Assembly (NCBI GenBank): GCA_900766735.1
Contig: CAAFWO010000028.1
Coordinates: forward strand, 1 to 56,628
Length of the DNA: 56,628 nt
Direction: 5' to 3'
DNA from: Clostridia bacterium
Lineage (GTDB): Bacteria > Bacillota > Clostridia > CAKSNL01 > HGM11501
The position numbers and the translations under genes are program-made. The notes below the pieces were generated by a model, which saw nothing but the letters and a program-made list of their open reading frames with translations, was not told the origin of the DNA and searched no databases. This document shows positions 20,060 through 28,150 of the stretch, one piece after another; the stretch's first letter is position 1; every line of letters starts with the position of its first letter.

Positions 20060-21238
20060 TCAGCTGACATAACTTAACGGATCCTGTCTCGAACCGTTTA
20101 ATGAAACTTCAAAGTGGAGGTGAGGACCTGTGGATTTGCCTGTAGACCCGACCTTTGCGATCGTCTGTCCGCGCGAAACGGTTGCCCCGGCCGAAACTAA
20201 GAGCTGGCTGCAATGCGCGTAAAGCGTCGTAAGACCGCCGCCGTGTGAAATTACGATGTATTTCCCGTAGGATGAACTGTTCCCGGAAAAGAGAACCGTG
20301 CCCGAGTCCGTGGCAATAATATCCGCTCCGTAGCCGCCCGCAATGTCAATGCCGTTGTGCATCTTAGTTACTCCGTCAATAGGATGCTGCCGGGTCGCAA
20401 AACGGCTTGTGAGCCGCTTTGTCGAGGGACAGGGCCATTGCATTGTACCCGTTCCCGAAACGGAGGCGGAGGCGCTTTGCACCGAGGTCTTCTGCGCGGC
20501 GAGAGCCTGATTTATGAGGCTTTGAATCCTTGCCTCCTCCGCGACCTGCTCCTCCACCTGGCGGCGGACAGTCTCCTCGCGGCTTTCAAGCTGGCTTATG
20601 ACAGCACTTTGCGAAGCCCTTTTGGTTTCGAGCGTGGATAGCATCTGCGAAAGCGTCTGCCTTCTTGTTTCCTGGTCATTTTTAATGGTCTCGATCTCGG
20701 TCTTCTGAGCGGCGATCTCCTCGCGCGCGGCTTTGCGCTCCTCCAAAATGCGGTTGTCATAGTCTAAAAGATTTTTGATTATCTCGATACTGGACATAAA
20801 CTCGGAAAAACTCCCCGACGAGAAGAGAATCTCAATATACGTCGAGGGGCCGTTTTCATACATTATCCGCGCGCGGTTCTTAAATGAGTCGAACTGCTTT
20901 TCGCATTCCTCCTGAGCCAGAGGAGCCAGAGCAAGCTCTGTCTCTTTTTGCGATAAAAGAGCGGCTGTCCGGTCAAGCTCGGCGGAAACGGCGCTTATCT
21001 GTTGGTTTAAGTCATTTATCTCAGAGTCCAACTTCGCCTTGTCGGACTCGGCGGTCTTTTTCTTGTTCTGAATCTCCGAAAGCTCCTGCTGCGCGGCTCT
21101 TTTCTGGTTTTTTGCGTTTTCAAGCTGAGTTGAAAGCGACGCCGCGCCGACAGGGAAGACGGAGGCGATAAACGTGAGTATGAAGACGAGCGCGACAAGG
21201 ATGGCAATAACGGACACCATTAGCCTGCGTTTTTTCAT
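20060..21238 (-). CDS. Murein hydrolase activator/peptidase with M23 (LytM) domain
   Basis: A 392-residue exported protein. An N-terminal membrane or signal helix (about 6-28) is followed by two long coiled coils (about 30-240), a linker, and an M23 domain with metal ligands H294, D298 and H375 (HLHFE) plus catalytic H342. All ligands are present, so it may be an active endopeptidase rather than an EnvC-type activator only. AAGGAGG before the ATG at 21238 sets the start; 18 upstream in-frame residues overlap the ftsX stop region and are rejected. FtsEX is the known partner of such coiled-coil hydrolases. Confidence 0.95.
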   Translation of the reverse strand: MKKRRLMVSVIAILVALVFILTFIASVFPVGAASLSTQLENAKNQKRAAQQELSEIQNKKKTAESDKAKLDSEINDLNQQISAVSAELDRTAALLSQKETELALAPLAQEECEKQFDSFKNRARIMYENGPSTYIEILFSSGSFSEFMSSIEIIKNLLDYDNRILEERKAAREEIAAQKTEIETIKNDQETRRQTLSQMLSTLETKRASQSAVISQLESREETVRRQVEEQVAEEARIQSLINQALAAQKTSVQSASASVSGTGTMQWPCPSTKRLTSRFATRQHPIDGVTKMHNGIDIAGGYGADIIATDSGTVLFSGNSSSYGKYIVISHGGGLTTLYAHCSQLLVSAGATVSRGQTIAKVGSTGKSTGPHLHFEVSLNGSRQDPLSYVS

Positions 21239-21251
21239 ATTTTCCTCCTTG

Positions 21252-22133
21252 TCACACCTTGAGGTGGCGCGTGGTCGAGATCGTGCTCGCAAATCCGCCC
21301 ATGAGGCAACCGAAAATGATCACCAGAGAAACGAGGGAGGACGAAACCGAAGAGGGCGAGCAGAGCTTTAAGAGCGAGAACGAGCCTGTCACCGAGTTAT
21401 AGAGCGGCGTATAGCCAAGGTATGTCACCCCGAGCGCCAGAAGCGAACCCAAAAATCCGATGAAAATTCCCTCGATGATGAAAGGCCAGCGGATGAACCA
21501 GTTCGTCGCGCCGACGAATTTCATTATGTGTATCTCGTTCGCTCTCGATGCGACGGAGAGCTTTATCGTGTTCGAAATGATGAAAAGCGAAACCACCATT
21601 AATATAAGCATGATGATGAAGCTTGCGTTCTGGATATAACCGGTGACCTTGATAACGCGGTCGACCGTCTCCTGATGGTTGATGACCTGTGCAACGCCGG
21701 GAATCTGCGAGACTTTTTCTGCCGTTTCGGCGGAAAGAGTTAAGTCCGTTAAGCTTATCTTAACGCTGTTTCGCAAGAATTCCTCTTCCTCAAGCCCGTC
21801 AAGTGCGGCAGAATCGCCGCCGAGCCTTTCTTTGTAGTTGTTAAAGGCTTCCTCTTTGCTTTCAAATTTTGTCGAAGCGACGTTTGAGACCTTCTTCACC
21901 TCGTCCTCAATGGCACGGGCGGACGCATCGTCGAGCGAGAAGTCGATATACGCCTGAATCTCACACTGTGATTTGATCTGATCGCTGATATAATTTATAT
22001 TCATCGTGAACAGTAAAAATACGCTGAAAAGGAAAAGACAGCACGCGATCGTGAGCACGGAGGAAACCGTCATAAGCCTGTTGTTCGCCATGCTTAAAAG
22101 CGCGGTCTTTGTGTAGTATCTTGAATTAGTCAT
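21252..22133 (-). CDS. ftsX: Cell-division ABC permease FtsX
   Basis: A 293-residue, four-helix membrane protein that starts MTNSRYYTKTALLSMANNRL. It has a first helix at about 21-43, an extracytoplasmic domain (about 45-165), then three helices at the C terminus including SRANEIHIMKFVGATNWFIRWP, the FtsX signature. The ATG at 22133 overlaps the ftsE stop, so translation is coupled. Together with FtsE it transmits ATP hydrolysis to cell-wall hydrolases at the division site, the M23 protein encoded next. Confidence 0.96.
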   Translation of the reverse strand: MTNSRYYTKTALLSMANNRLMTVSSVLTIACCLFLFSVFLLFTMNINYISDQIKSQCEIQAYIDFSLDDASARAIEDEVKKVSNVASTKFESKEEAFNNYKERLGGDSAALDGLEEEEFLRNSVKISLTDLTLSAETAEKVSQIPGVAQVINHQETVDRVIKVTGYIQNASFIIMLILMVVSLFIISNTIKLSVASRANEIHIMKFVGATNWFIRWPFIIEGIFIGFLGSLLALGVTYLGYTPLYNSVTGSFSLLKLCSPSSVSSSLVSLVIIFGCLMGGFASTISTTRHLKV

Positions 22134-22812
22134 CAAGGTTATACAGGCCTCCTTCCTCGTCACGGATGAGCTTACCCTTGTGGACCGTCAAAAGTCTTTT
22201 CGGGCGCGCGTTGACGATGTCGGCGGCGTGTGTCGCCATCATAACGGTCGTTCCGCTACGGTTGATGGACTCAAGCGTGTCCATAATATCCATTGCGACG
22301 ACCTTGTCAAGGTTACCTGTCGGCTCGTCCGCCAAAATAACGGTCGGCCGGTTGACGAGCGCACGGGCGATCGAAACACGTTGCTGCTCACCGCCTGAAA
22401 GCTCGGAAATATCGCATCTTGCCTTGTTTGAAAGGCGCACCTGATCAAGCACCTCGGGAACGCGCTTTCTTATGAGGCGGTTGCTTGCGCCGACGACCTG
22501 CATCGCGAAAGCGACATTATTATATACCGTGGTCTTGGGCAGAAGCTTAAAGTCCTGATAGACCATACCGAGGCTTCGCCTTAAATAGGGTATCTCTTTT
22601 CTCGACAGCCCGGAAATTTCAACGCTGTCAACATATATCTGCCCGGAAGTTAAGTTTTCCTCGCGCATCAAAAGCTTCATGATGGAGGATTTGCCGGCGC
22701 CGCTTTTACCCGTCAGATACACAAACTCGCCCTTATCGATCTTAAAGGAAAGATCGTCAAGCGCCTTCGTGCCGTTGGGATACACGAGCGAAACATTTAC
22801 GAATTCAATCAA
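22126..22812 (-). CDS. ftsE: Cell-division ATP-binding protein FtsE
   Basis: A 228-residue ABC ATPase. Walker A GKSGAGKS is at 35-42, followed by the Q loop, the signature LSGGEQQR and Walker B DEPTGNLD. The start MIEFVNVSLVYPNGTKALDD is typical of FtsE. It overlaps ftsX. It lies 11 bp after the regulator gene upstream. Confidence 0.97.
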   Translation of the reverse strand: MIEFVNVSLVYPNGTKALDDLSFKIDKGEFVYLTGKSGAGKSSIMKLLMREENLTSGQIYVDSVEISGLSRKEIPYLRRSLGMVYQDFKLLPKTTVYNNVAFAMQVVGASNRLIRKRVPEVLDQVRLSNKARCDISELSGGEQQRVSIARALVNRPTVILADEPTGNLDKVVAMDIMDTLESINRSGTTVMMATHAADIVNARPKRLLTVHKGKLIRDEEGGLYNLDD

Positions 22813-22823
22813 AATTAAGCACC

Positions 22824-23909
22824 TCAGATTTTGTTAGGATTAGATTCCAAATATTTTTTGACCATCATAGCTACCTTGAACACAATAGCGTCGTCAAACA
22901 CGCGAAGGTCAAGCCCGGTGAGCTTCTGAACCTTGTCAAGACGGTATACGAGCGTGTTTCTGTGAACATAGAGCTGGCGGCTCGTTTCAGAGACGTTTAA
23001 GTTCTTTTCAAAGAACTTCTGAATGGTCAGTATTGTTTCGTTGTCAAGAGAATCGATAGACTCTTTTTTGAACACCTCGTCTAAGAAAAGCTTGCAAAGC
23101 GTTGTCGGGAGCTGATAGATGAGGCGGCCGATGCCAAGATTGTTATAGCTTATAATGGACTTGTCCGTGTCCATCACCTTGCCGACCTCAAGCGCAACGT
23201 GCGACTCGCGGTAGCTCTTTGCAAGATCCTTCATATCCGAAATGATCGTTCCGATACCGATCGAAGCGTTTAACATAAGCTCGGCATTGATAGTGTCCAA
23301 AAGTGACTTTGCGATCTTCTTTAAGTCCTTCTCGGCAGTGCCGGGCTTGACCTCTTTAACGACCGCGATGTCCTTCTCGTCGATCCTTATGATAAAGTCC
23401 TTCTCCTTGTCGGGGAACACGTTTGCGATCATATCCGCCGCGGTCTGTTCATAGTCGTTTAAGATACGCACGGTCATAACGACTCTGGACACATCGGTCG
23501 GAATATGGAGCTCTTTGGACTTTCCGTTAATGTCGCCCGGGAGAATGTTGTCGAGCAAAACATTTTTGATGAAGTTTATCTTGTCGAACTTTTCGTCATA
23601 GAACTGCTTGATGCTAAGAATAGACACCGAGAGAATGCTGACGTCCTTTTTTGCCTCTTCGTCATCACCCTCAACGAAAGCGATGAAATCCGTCTTTCCG
23701 CGCACGCCGCCGCCTATAAAGGTGAAGCCTGCCGCGGTATATATCTTTCCGGGCTCGCTGCACTGGTGGGTAACTTCCTCCAAAATGTTTTCGATTGCGC
23801 TCATATCGCTGAATGAACGGATCGTGTCATTATCGAAAATGACGCCGGCCGGACGGCCGAACGCTTCCTTGAGCTGATAGATTACACTCTGAAAAAATTT
23901 ATTTGACAT
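22824..23909 (-). CDS. PucR/CdaR-family transcriptional regulator
   Basis: A 361-residue cytoplasmic protein. Its C terminus has the PucR helix-turn-helix: FFEKNLNVSETSRQLYVHRN and on to TLVYRLDKVQKLTGLDLRVF (about 295-345). The middle part is a GGDEF-like CdaR domain with IGIGTIISDMKDLAKSYRES. The N-terminal part may be a sensory domain; the ligand is unknown. It is the first gene before ftsE in the same direction, so it might be co-transcribed with division genes. A functional link is not proven. Confidence 0.88.
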   Translation of the reverse strand: MSNKFFQSVIYQLKEAFGRPAGVIFDNDTIRSFSDMSAIENILEEVTHQCSEPGKIYTAAGFTFIGGGVRGKTDFIAFVEGDDEEAKKDVSILSVSILSIKQFYDEKFDKINFIKNVLLDNILPGDINGKSKELHIPTDVSRVVMTVRILNDYEQTAADMIANVFPDKEKDFIIRIDEKDIAVVKEVKPGTAEKDLKKIAKSLLDTINAELMLNASIGIGTIISDMKDLAKSYRESHVALEVGKVMDTDKSIISYNNLGIGRLIYQLPTTLCKLFLDEVFKKESIDSLDNETILTIQKFFEKNLNVSETSRQLYVHRNTLVYRLDKVQKLTGLDLRVFDDAIVFKVAMMVKKYLESNPNKI

Positions 23910-24084
23910 TAATAAATCTCTCCTTTATAAACTTTCTCTTATACTATTGTAATATCTTTTTGTCAATATTGCAAGAAAAATCTTCATTTATTTTGTAAAT
24001 TTTTTTGAAATAGCCTCATTTTTTGTAGCAAAGGCGGGAAAATGGCATAAAATGTCTAATGGTAGGAATGAAAGGAGTGGGAAA

Positions 24085-24336
24085 ATGCTGATCGTCCTGT
24101 CGTCCGCCACGTCGGCGGAAAGACTTAGGAAACTGCTCGGCGCAGAAAAAATTCCTTCTGAAGTTGCGCAGACGCCCAAAAGCATATCCGAGGGCGGATG
24201 CGGATATTCCTTGAAGGTTGCTGACGCGCGCGCCGATGAGGCGGTCAAAAAGGCGAGAGAGCTTCATATCGGCATAAAGGGAGTTTACACAGAAGAGAGC
24301 ACGGGAAAAAAACTCACTTACCGGAGAAAGGGGTGA
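24085..24336 (+). CDS. DUF3343 protein, putative Se/S carrier
   Basis: An 83-residue cytoplasmic protein of the DUF3343 family. The pattern is LIVLSSATSAERLRKLLG, then a GGCGYSLKV core with a single conserved Cys, then KKARELHIGIKGVYTE. The family has been proposed to carry sulfur or selenium and often adjoins cysteine desulfurases, as here: the next gene starts 4 bp later. GAAAGGAG 7 nt before the ATG at 24085 sets the start. Confidence 0.88.
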   Translation: MLIVLSSATSAERLRKLLGAEKIPSEVAQTPKSISEGGCGYSLKVADARADEAVKKARELHIGIKGVYTEESTGKKLTYRRKG

Positions 24337-24340
24337 TATT

Positions 24341-25471
24341 TTGATCTATCTTGATAATGCGGCGACGAGCTTTATAAAGCCATCATCGGTGCAAAAGGCG
24401 GTCACGGATGCGATAAAAAGCTCCGCAAGCCCGGGGCGCGGAGCGTATAAGGCGGCAAAAAGAGCGTCGGAAATGCTCTTTGCGGCGAGAGAGGCGCTCT
24501 GTGAGCTTTTTAACATTCCGTCGCCCGAAAACATAATATTCACGAATAATGCGACGAGCGCCATAAACACGGCGATGAAGGGCATTAAGACAGACGGCGC
24601 GATCGCAATCTCGAAAATGGAGCATAACGCGGTCGCCCGGCCGGCAAAAAAGCTCTCCGATTCCGGCAAAAAGGTCGTGATGGTCGAGGCTGATAGGGAC
24701 GGGTTCGTCACTCCGGAGGCGGTGGAAAGGGTGTTTTTGACTTCAAATGTCGGCGCTCTTTGCATGATACACGCCTCCAACGTCTCGGGAAGCTTAAATG
24801 ATATTGAAGCGATCGGAAAAATCGTGAAAAAGCACGGCGCCATCTTTATGGTGGACGCGTCTCAAAGCGCCGGGTGCACCGAAATCGACACCGAGGCGTG
24901 CAATATTGACCTTCTGGCGTTTCCCGGCCATAAGGGACTTTTGGGGCCGCAAGGCACGGGCGGACTTTATATAAAAGAAGGCCTTGTCTTAGATACGCTG
25001 ACGGAGGGCGGAACGGGAAGTATGTCCGAATCCCTCGTCCAGCCGGATATTCTGCCCGACCGTTTTGAGGCCGGAACCCAGAACGTGCCGGGTGTTGCGG
25101 GGCTTCTTGCGGGCGTGAACTTTGTACTTAAAAACGGTGCGGCCGCAATCGGCGAGAAGGAGCGCTACCTTGCAAAGATATTGGCCGAGGATCTTTCCGC
25201 GATCGACGGAGTTAAAGTCTACGGCCGGCCGGGAAGCAAGGACAGCGTCGGCGTCGTCTCTGTCACAACGAGGCTCGGAAGTGTGGAGCTTGCCGATATG
25301 CTCGCGAAAAACTATTCTGTCGCCGTGCGTGCCGGGCTTCACTGTGCGCCTTTGGCGCACAGAACGCTCGGAACGTTAGAGAGCGGAACGGTTCGCTTTT
25401 CGCCGGGCTTTTTCACGACCAAAGAGGACGTGAAATATGCCGCGCGTGCCGTCGCAAAATGCTTAAAATAA
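24341..25471 (+). CDS. Cysteine desulfurase family aminotransferase
   Basis: A 376-residue PLP enzyme of class V. The cofactor Lys is K198 in AFPGHKGLLGPQG. The likely catalytic Cys is C335 in RAGLHCAPLAHRTLG, on the loop used by SufS-type desulfurases. It releases sulfur from cysteine for Fe-S clusters or thio-modification, or selenium from selenocysteine. The start is TTG at 24341, MIYLDNAATSF, behind GGAGAAAGGGG, so the ribosome site lies within the end of the DUF3343 gene. With DUF3343 upstream it probably forms a persulfide-relay pair; this is inference. Confidence 0.93.
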   Translation: MIYLDNAATSFIKPSSVQKAVTDAIKSSASPGRGAYKAAKRASEMLFAAREALCELFNIPSPENIIFTNNATSAINTAMKGIKTDGAIAISKMEHNAVARPAKKLSDSGKKVVMVEADRDGFVTPEAVERVFLTSNVGALCMIHASNVSGSLNDIEAIGKIVKKHGAIFMVDASQSAGCTEIDTEACNIDLLAFPGHKGLLGPQGTGGLYIKEGLVLDTLTEGGTGSMSESLVQPDILPDRFEAGTQNVPGVAGLLAGVNFVLKNGAAAIGEKERYLAKILAEDLSAIDGVKVYGRPGSKDSVGVVSVTTRLGSVELADMLAKNYSVAVRAGLHCAPLAHRTLGTLESGTVRFSPGFFTTKEDVKYAARAVAKCLK

Positions 25472-25497
25472 AAACGGGGTCAAAGACCTCGTTTTAA
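25471..25497. terminator. Terminator between the desulfurase and HAD genes
   Basis: AAAACGGGGTC (25471-25481) and GACCTCGTTTT (25485-25495) with one G-T pair. It overlaps the stop of the convergent HAD gene. Confidence 0.75.
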
Positions 25498-26117
25498 ATT
25501 TCGGAAAAATCCTTAATATATCCGTCGCAGAGCGCACGCATCTCGCCTTCAAATTCGGCCGACGTGTCGTCATACACGCCGATCGTCTTAAGCCCGGCCT
25601 TTTTCGCGGCCGAAACGGCGTTATAATTATCGTCTAAAAAAACGCAGTCGCCGATGTCTGCGCCGATGCGGCGTGCAGTCTCATAATATATCTCGGGCTC
25701 GGACTTGGTGAATGAAAAATCGTCGCTCGATAACACATTGTCAAAAAGGTCATAAAGACCGAGCCTTTTTAAGCAAACATCCAGCATCTTATGAGGGCTT
25801 GATGTGAGCACGTTAAGGCTGTGCCCTTCGCTCTTTAAGCGAAGAAGCGTTTCACGGACATACGGTTTTGCCGGTATTTTGTGCGCATATTCCTCCATCG
25901 CGTAGCTGTCCATAAGCGCGAGTATCTCACCGACCGGCAGCTTAACGCCGAGGGAGCGGAAGTATTCGGCTGTTCCCCTGTCGCCGAGGGGCGTGATGAT
26001 CTTTATCACATCCGGCGGATAGGCGATATTATTTTCATCTAAAATGTGGAGCATTTTCTCCGACCACTGTTGCATTGAATCCACCAGCGTGCCGTCAAAA
26101 TCAAAAATATATACCAT
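25494..26117 (-). CDS. HAD-superfamily phosphatase (phosphoglycolate phosphatase-like)
   Basis: A 207-residue enzyme with the nucleophile motif FDFDGTLVDS (5-14), motif II Thr-Ser in LTSSPHK, and a motif IV DDNYNAV. A helical cap lies at about 16-85. It hydrolyses a small phosphate ester, but the substrate is not readable. It follows the topoisomerase-like gene by 11 bp and probably ends that transcript. Confidence 0.9.
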   Translation of the reverse strand: MVYIFDFDGTLVDSMQQWSEKMLHILDENNIAYPPDVIKIITPLGDRGTAEYFRSLGVKLPVGEILALMDSYAMEEYAHKIPAKPYVRETLLRLKSEGHSLNVLTSSPHKMLDVCLKRLGLYDLFDNVLSSDDFSFTKSEPEIYYETARRIGADIGDCVFLDDNYNAVSAAKKAGLKTIGVYDDTSAEFEGEMRALCDGYIKDFSEI

Positions 26118-26128
26118 ATAATATTTCC

Positions 26129-28126
26129 TTAGCTTATGTCGAGCATTTCCATATATTCAGAGCCGGTCTCGGCGATATATTCCTTTCGGCCGGTCAGGTT
26201 GTCGCCCAAGAGAAGGTCGAACATCGCGGCAGTCTCCGCCGCGTCCGACGGGAGAACCTTGATAAGCCTTCTTGAGTCAGGGCACATTGTGGTGAGCCAC
26301 ATCATATCCGGGTCGTTCTCGCCGAGTCCTTTTGAGCGCTGAATGGAATATTTAACGCCGTCGTTGTCAAGACCGGATAAAATATCGGCCTTTTCGTGCT
26401 CATTATACGCGAAAAATGTTCTGCTCTTTTTCTCTTTCGTGTTGATCTCAAAAAGCGGCGTTTCGGCGATGAAGACCTTGCCGTTCTCGATCAGCGAGGG
26501 GGTCAGGGTATAGAGCATCGTGAGCACGAGCGTGCGGATCTGGAATCCGTCCACGTCGGCGTCGGTGCAGATGATGACCTTGTTATAGTTTAATGCGTTT
26601 AAGTCAAAATCCGAAAACTCCTTGTTAAGCTTCGTCTTGGCTTCGATTCCGCACCCTAAAATTCTTATAAGATCTAAAATAATGTCGCTTTTGAATATCT
26701 TTGAAAAGTCCGCCTTTAAGCAATTTAATATCTTTCCGCGGATTGGCATGATGGCCTGGAACGTCGCGTCGCGGCTCGTTTTGCACGAGGTCGCCGCAGA
26801 GTCGCCCTCCACGATGAAAAGCTCGCGCTGGCTAACGTCCTTCGTGCGGCAGTCGACAAATTTTTTGACCTTTGTCATAACATCCAGCGTGGAGGAGACC
26901 TTTTTACTCACGAGGTTGACCCTTGTGCGCTCGGCCGTTTCGCGGCTTCGCTTGTTGATAAGCACGCGGTCGGCGATTTTGTCGGCCTCTTTTTTGTTTT
27001 CGATGAAATAAACCTCTAAATTATGCTTTAAGAAGTCCGTCAGCGCTTCCTTTATGAAAGGATTGTTGACGGCTTTTTTCGTCTGATGTTCGTAGCTGAC
27101 GAGCGTTGAAAACGAGCTGATGACAAGTATCAGACAGTCCGAAATGTCGTTAAACGTGATCTTAGACTCGTTTTTATTGTATTTTCCGGCCTGCTTAATG
27201 TATTTGTCAATGGCATATACAAATGCTGTCTTCGTCGCCGCGTCGTGCACGCCGCCGTATTCTAAAAAGCTGGAGTTATGGTAAAACTCGATCATCGTGT
27301 TGGTCGGCGCAAAACAGAATGCCGCCTGCATCTTGACCTTGTAGTCCTCCTTGTCCGCCCTGTCGCGGCCGGTTCGTTCCGCCTCGATATACTGAACCGA
27401 GGTCTCGTTTTTCCCGTCGGCAACCTCAGTCACATAGCCGGATATGCCTTCGGGATAGCAAAATTCATATTTCTGAGTGCCTTCGGGCGTTTCGTCATAT
27501 AAAATGAAAGTCAGCCCGGCGTTGACGATAGCCTGGCGCTTTAATGTCTCCGTGAAAAATTCAAGCGGAATGTTGATGTCCGTAAAAACGTCAAGATCGG
27601 GGCGCCATTTCTGAACGGAATACGTTTTTTTCGACGTTGTTTCAATCTTTAAAAGACCGCCGACATTTTCGCCCTTTTCAAAGTGGAGCGAATAGAGCTT
27701 TCCGTCGCGTGCGACCTCAACGTCCATATATTCCGAGGTGCACTGCGTTGCACAGGCGCCGAGGCCGTTTAAGCCTAAGCTGAATTTATAAGTATCGCTC
27801 TCGTTGCCGTGGTATTTTCCGCCGGCGTAAAGCTCGCAGAAGACGAGCTCCCAGTTATAGCGGCCCTCTTTTTCGTTGAAATCAAGCGGAATGCCACGGC
27901 CGTAGTCCTTGACCTGTATCGATCGGTTCGCAAACCTGGTGACCTCAATCACCTTGCCGTAGCCGGCGCGCGCTTCGTCGATCGAGTTTGAAAGTATTTC
28001 AAAAAAAGCGTGTTCGCATCCTTCAAGTCCGTTCGAGCCTAAGATTGTGCTGGGGTTATACCTGATTCGCTCCGCGCCCTTTAACGACTGAATGGATTGG
28101 TTATCGTATGAATCCTTCGGACACAT
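26129..28126 (-). CDS. Divergent ParE/GyrB-like type IIA topoisomerase ATPase subunit
   Basis: A protein of about 665 residues. Its GHKL ATPase has FEILSNSIDEA, DYGRGIP and the lid GLNGLGACATQ. The TOPRIM part shows EGDSAATSCK, PIRGKILN and TDADVDG followed by FQI, where most proteins have SHI. It supplies ATP hydrolysis and the metal site for DNA strand passage, and needs a GyrA/ParC-type partner. No partner gene is within the window; its downstream neighbour is a HAD phosphatase. Two ATGs are possible: 28126 has the better spacing from AGGAAGG, and 28135 adds three residues. The clostridial genome should also have a separate gyrB. Confidence 0.9.
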   Translation of the reverse strand: MCPKDSYDNQSIQSLKGAERIRYNPSTILGSNGLEGCEHAFFEILSNSIDEARAGYGKVIEVTRFANRSIQVKDYGRGIPLDFNEKEGRYNWELVFCELYAGGKYHGNESDTYKFSLGLNGLGACATQCTSEYMDVEVARDGKLYSLHFEKGENVGGLLKIETTSKKTYSVQKWRPDLDVFTDINIPLEFFTETLKRQAIVNAGLTFILYDETPEGTQKYEFCYPEGISGYVTEVADGKNETSVQYIEAERTGRDRADKEDYKVKMQAAFCFAPTNTMIEFYHNSSFLEYGGVHDAATKTAFVYAIDKYIKQAGKYNKNESKITFNDISDCLILVISSFSTLVSYEHQTKKAVNNPFIKEALTDFLKHNLEVYFIENKKEADKIADRVLINKRSRETAERTRVNLVSKKVSSTLDVMTKVKKFVDCRTKDVSQRELFIVEGDSAATSCKTSRDATFQAIMPIRGKILNCLKADFSKIFKSDIILDLIRILGCGIEAKTKLNKEFSDFDLNALNYNKVIICTDADVDGFQIRTLVLTMLYTLTPSLIENGKVFIAETPLFEINTKEKKSRTFFAYNEHEKADILSGLDNDGVKYSIQRSKGLGENDPDMMWLTTMCPDSRRLIKVLPSDAAETAAMFDLLLGDNLTGRKEYIAETGSEYMEMLDIS

Positions 28127-28150
28127 TTTTTTCATCCTTCCTGTAAATTA

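Noticed and set aside
24160..24250. Selenocysteine (SECIS) element in the DUF3343 gene
   Set aside because: No in-frame TGA and no bacterial SECIS hairpin next to one.
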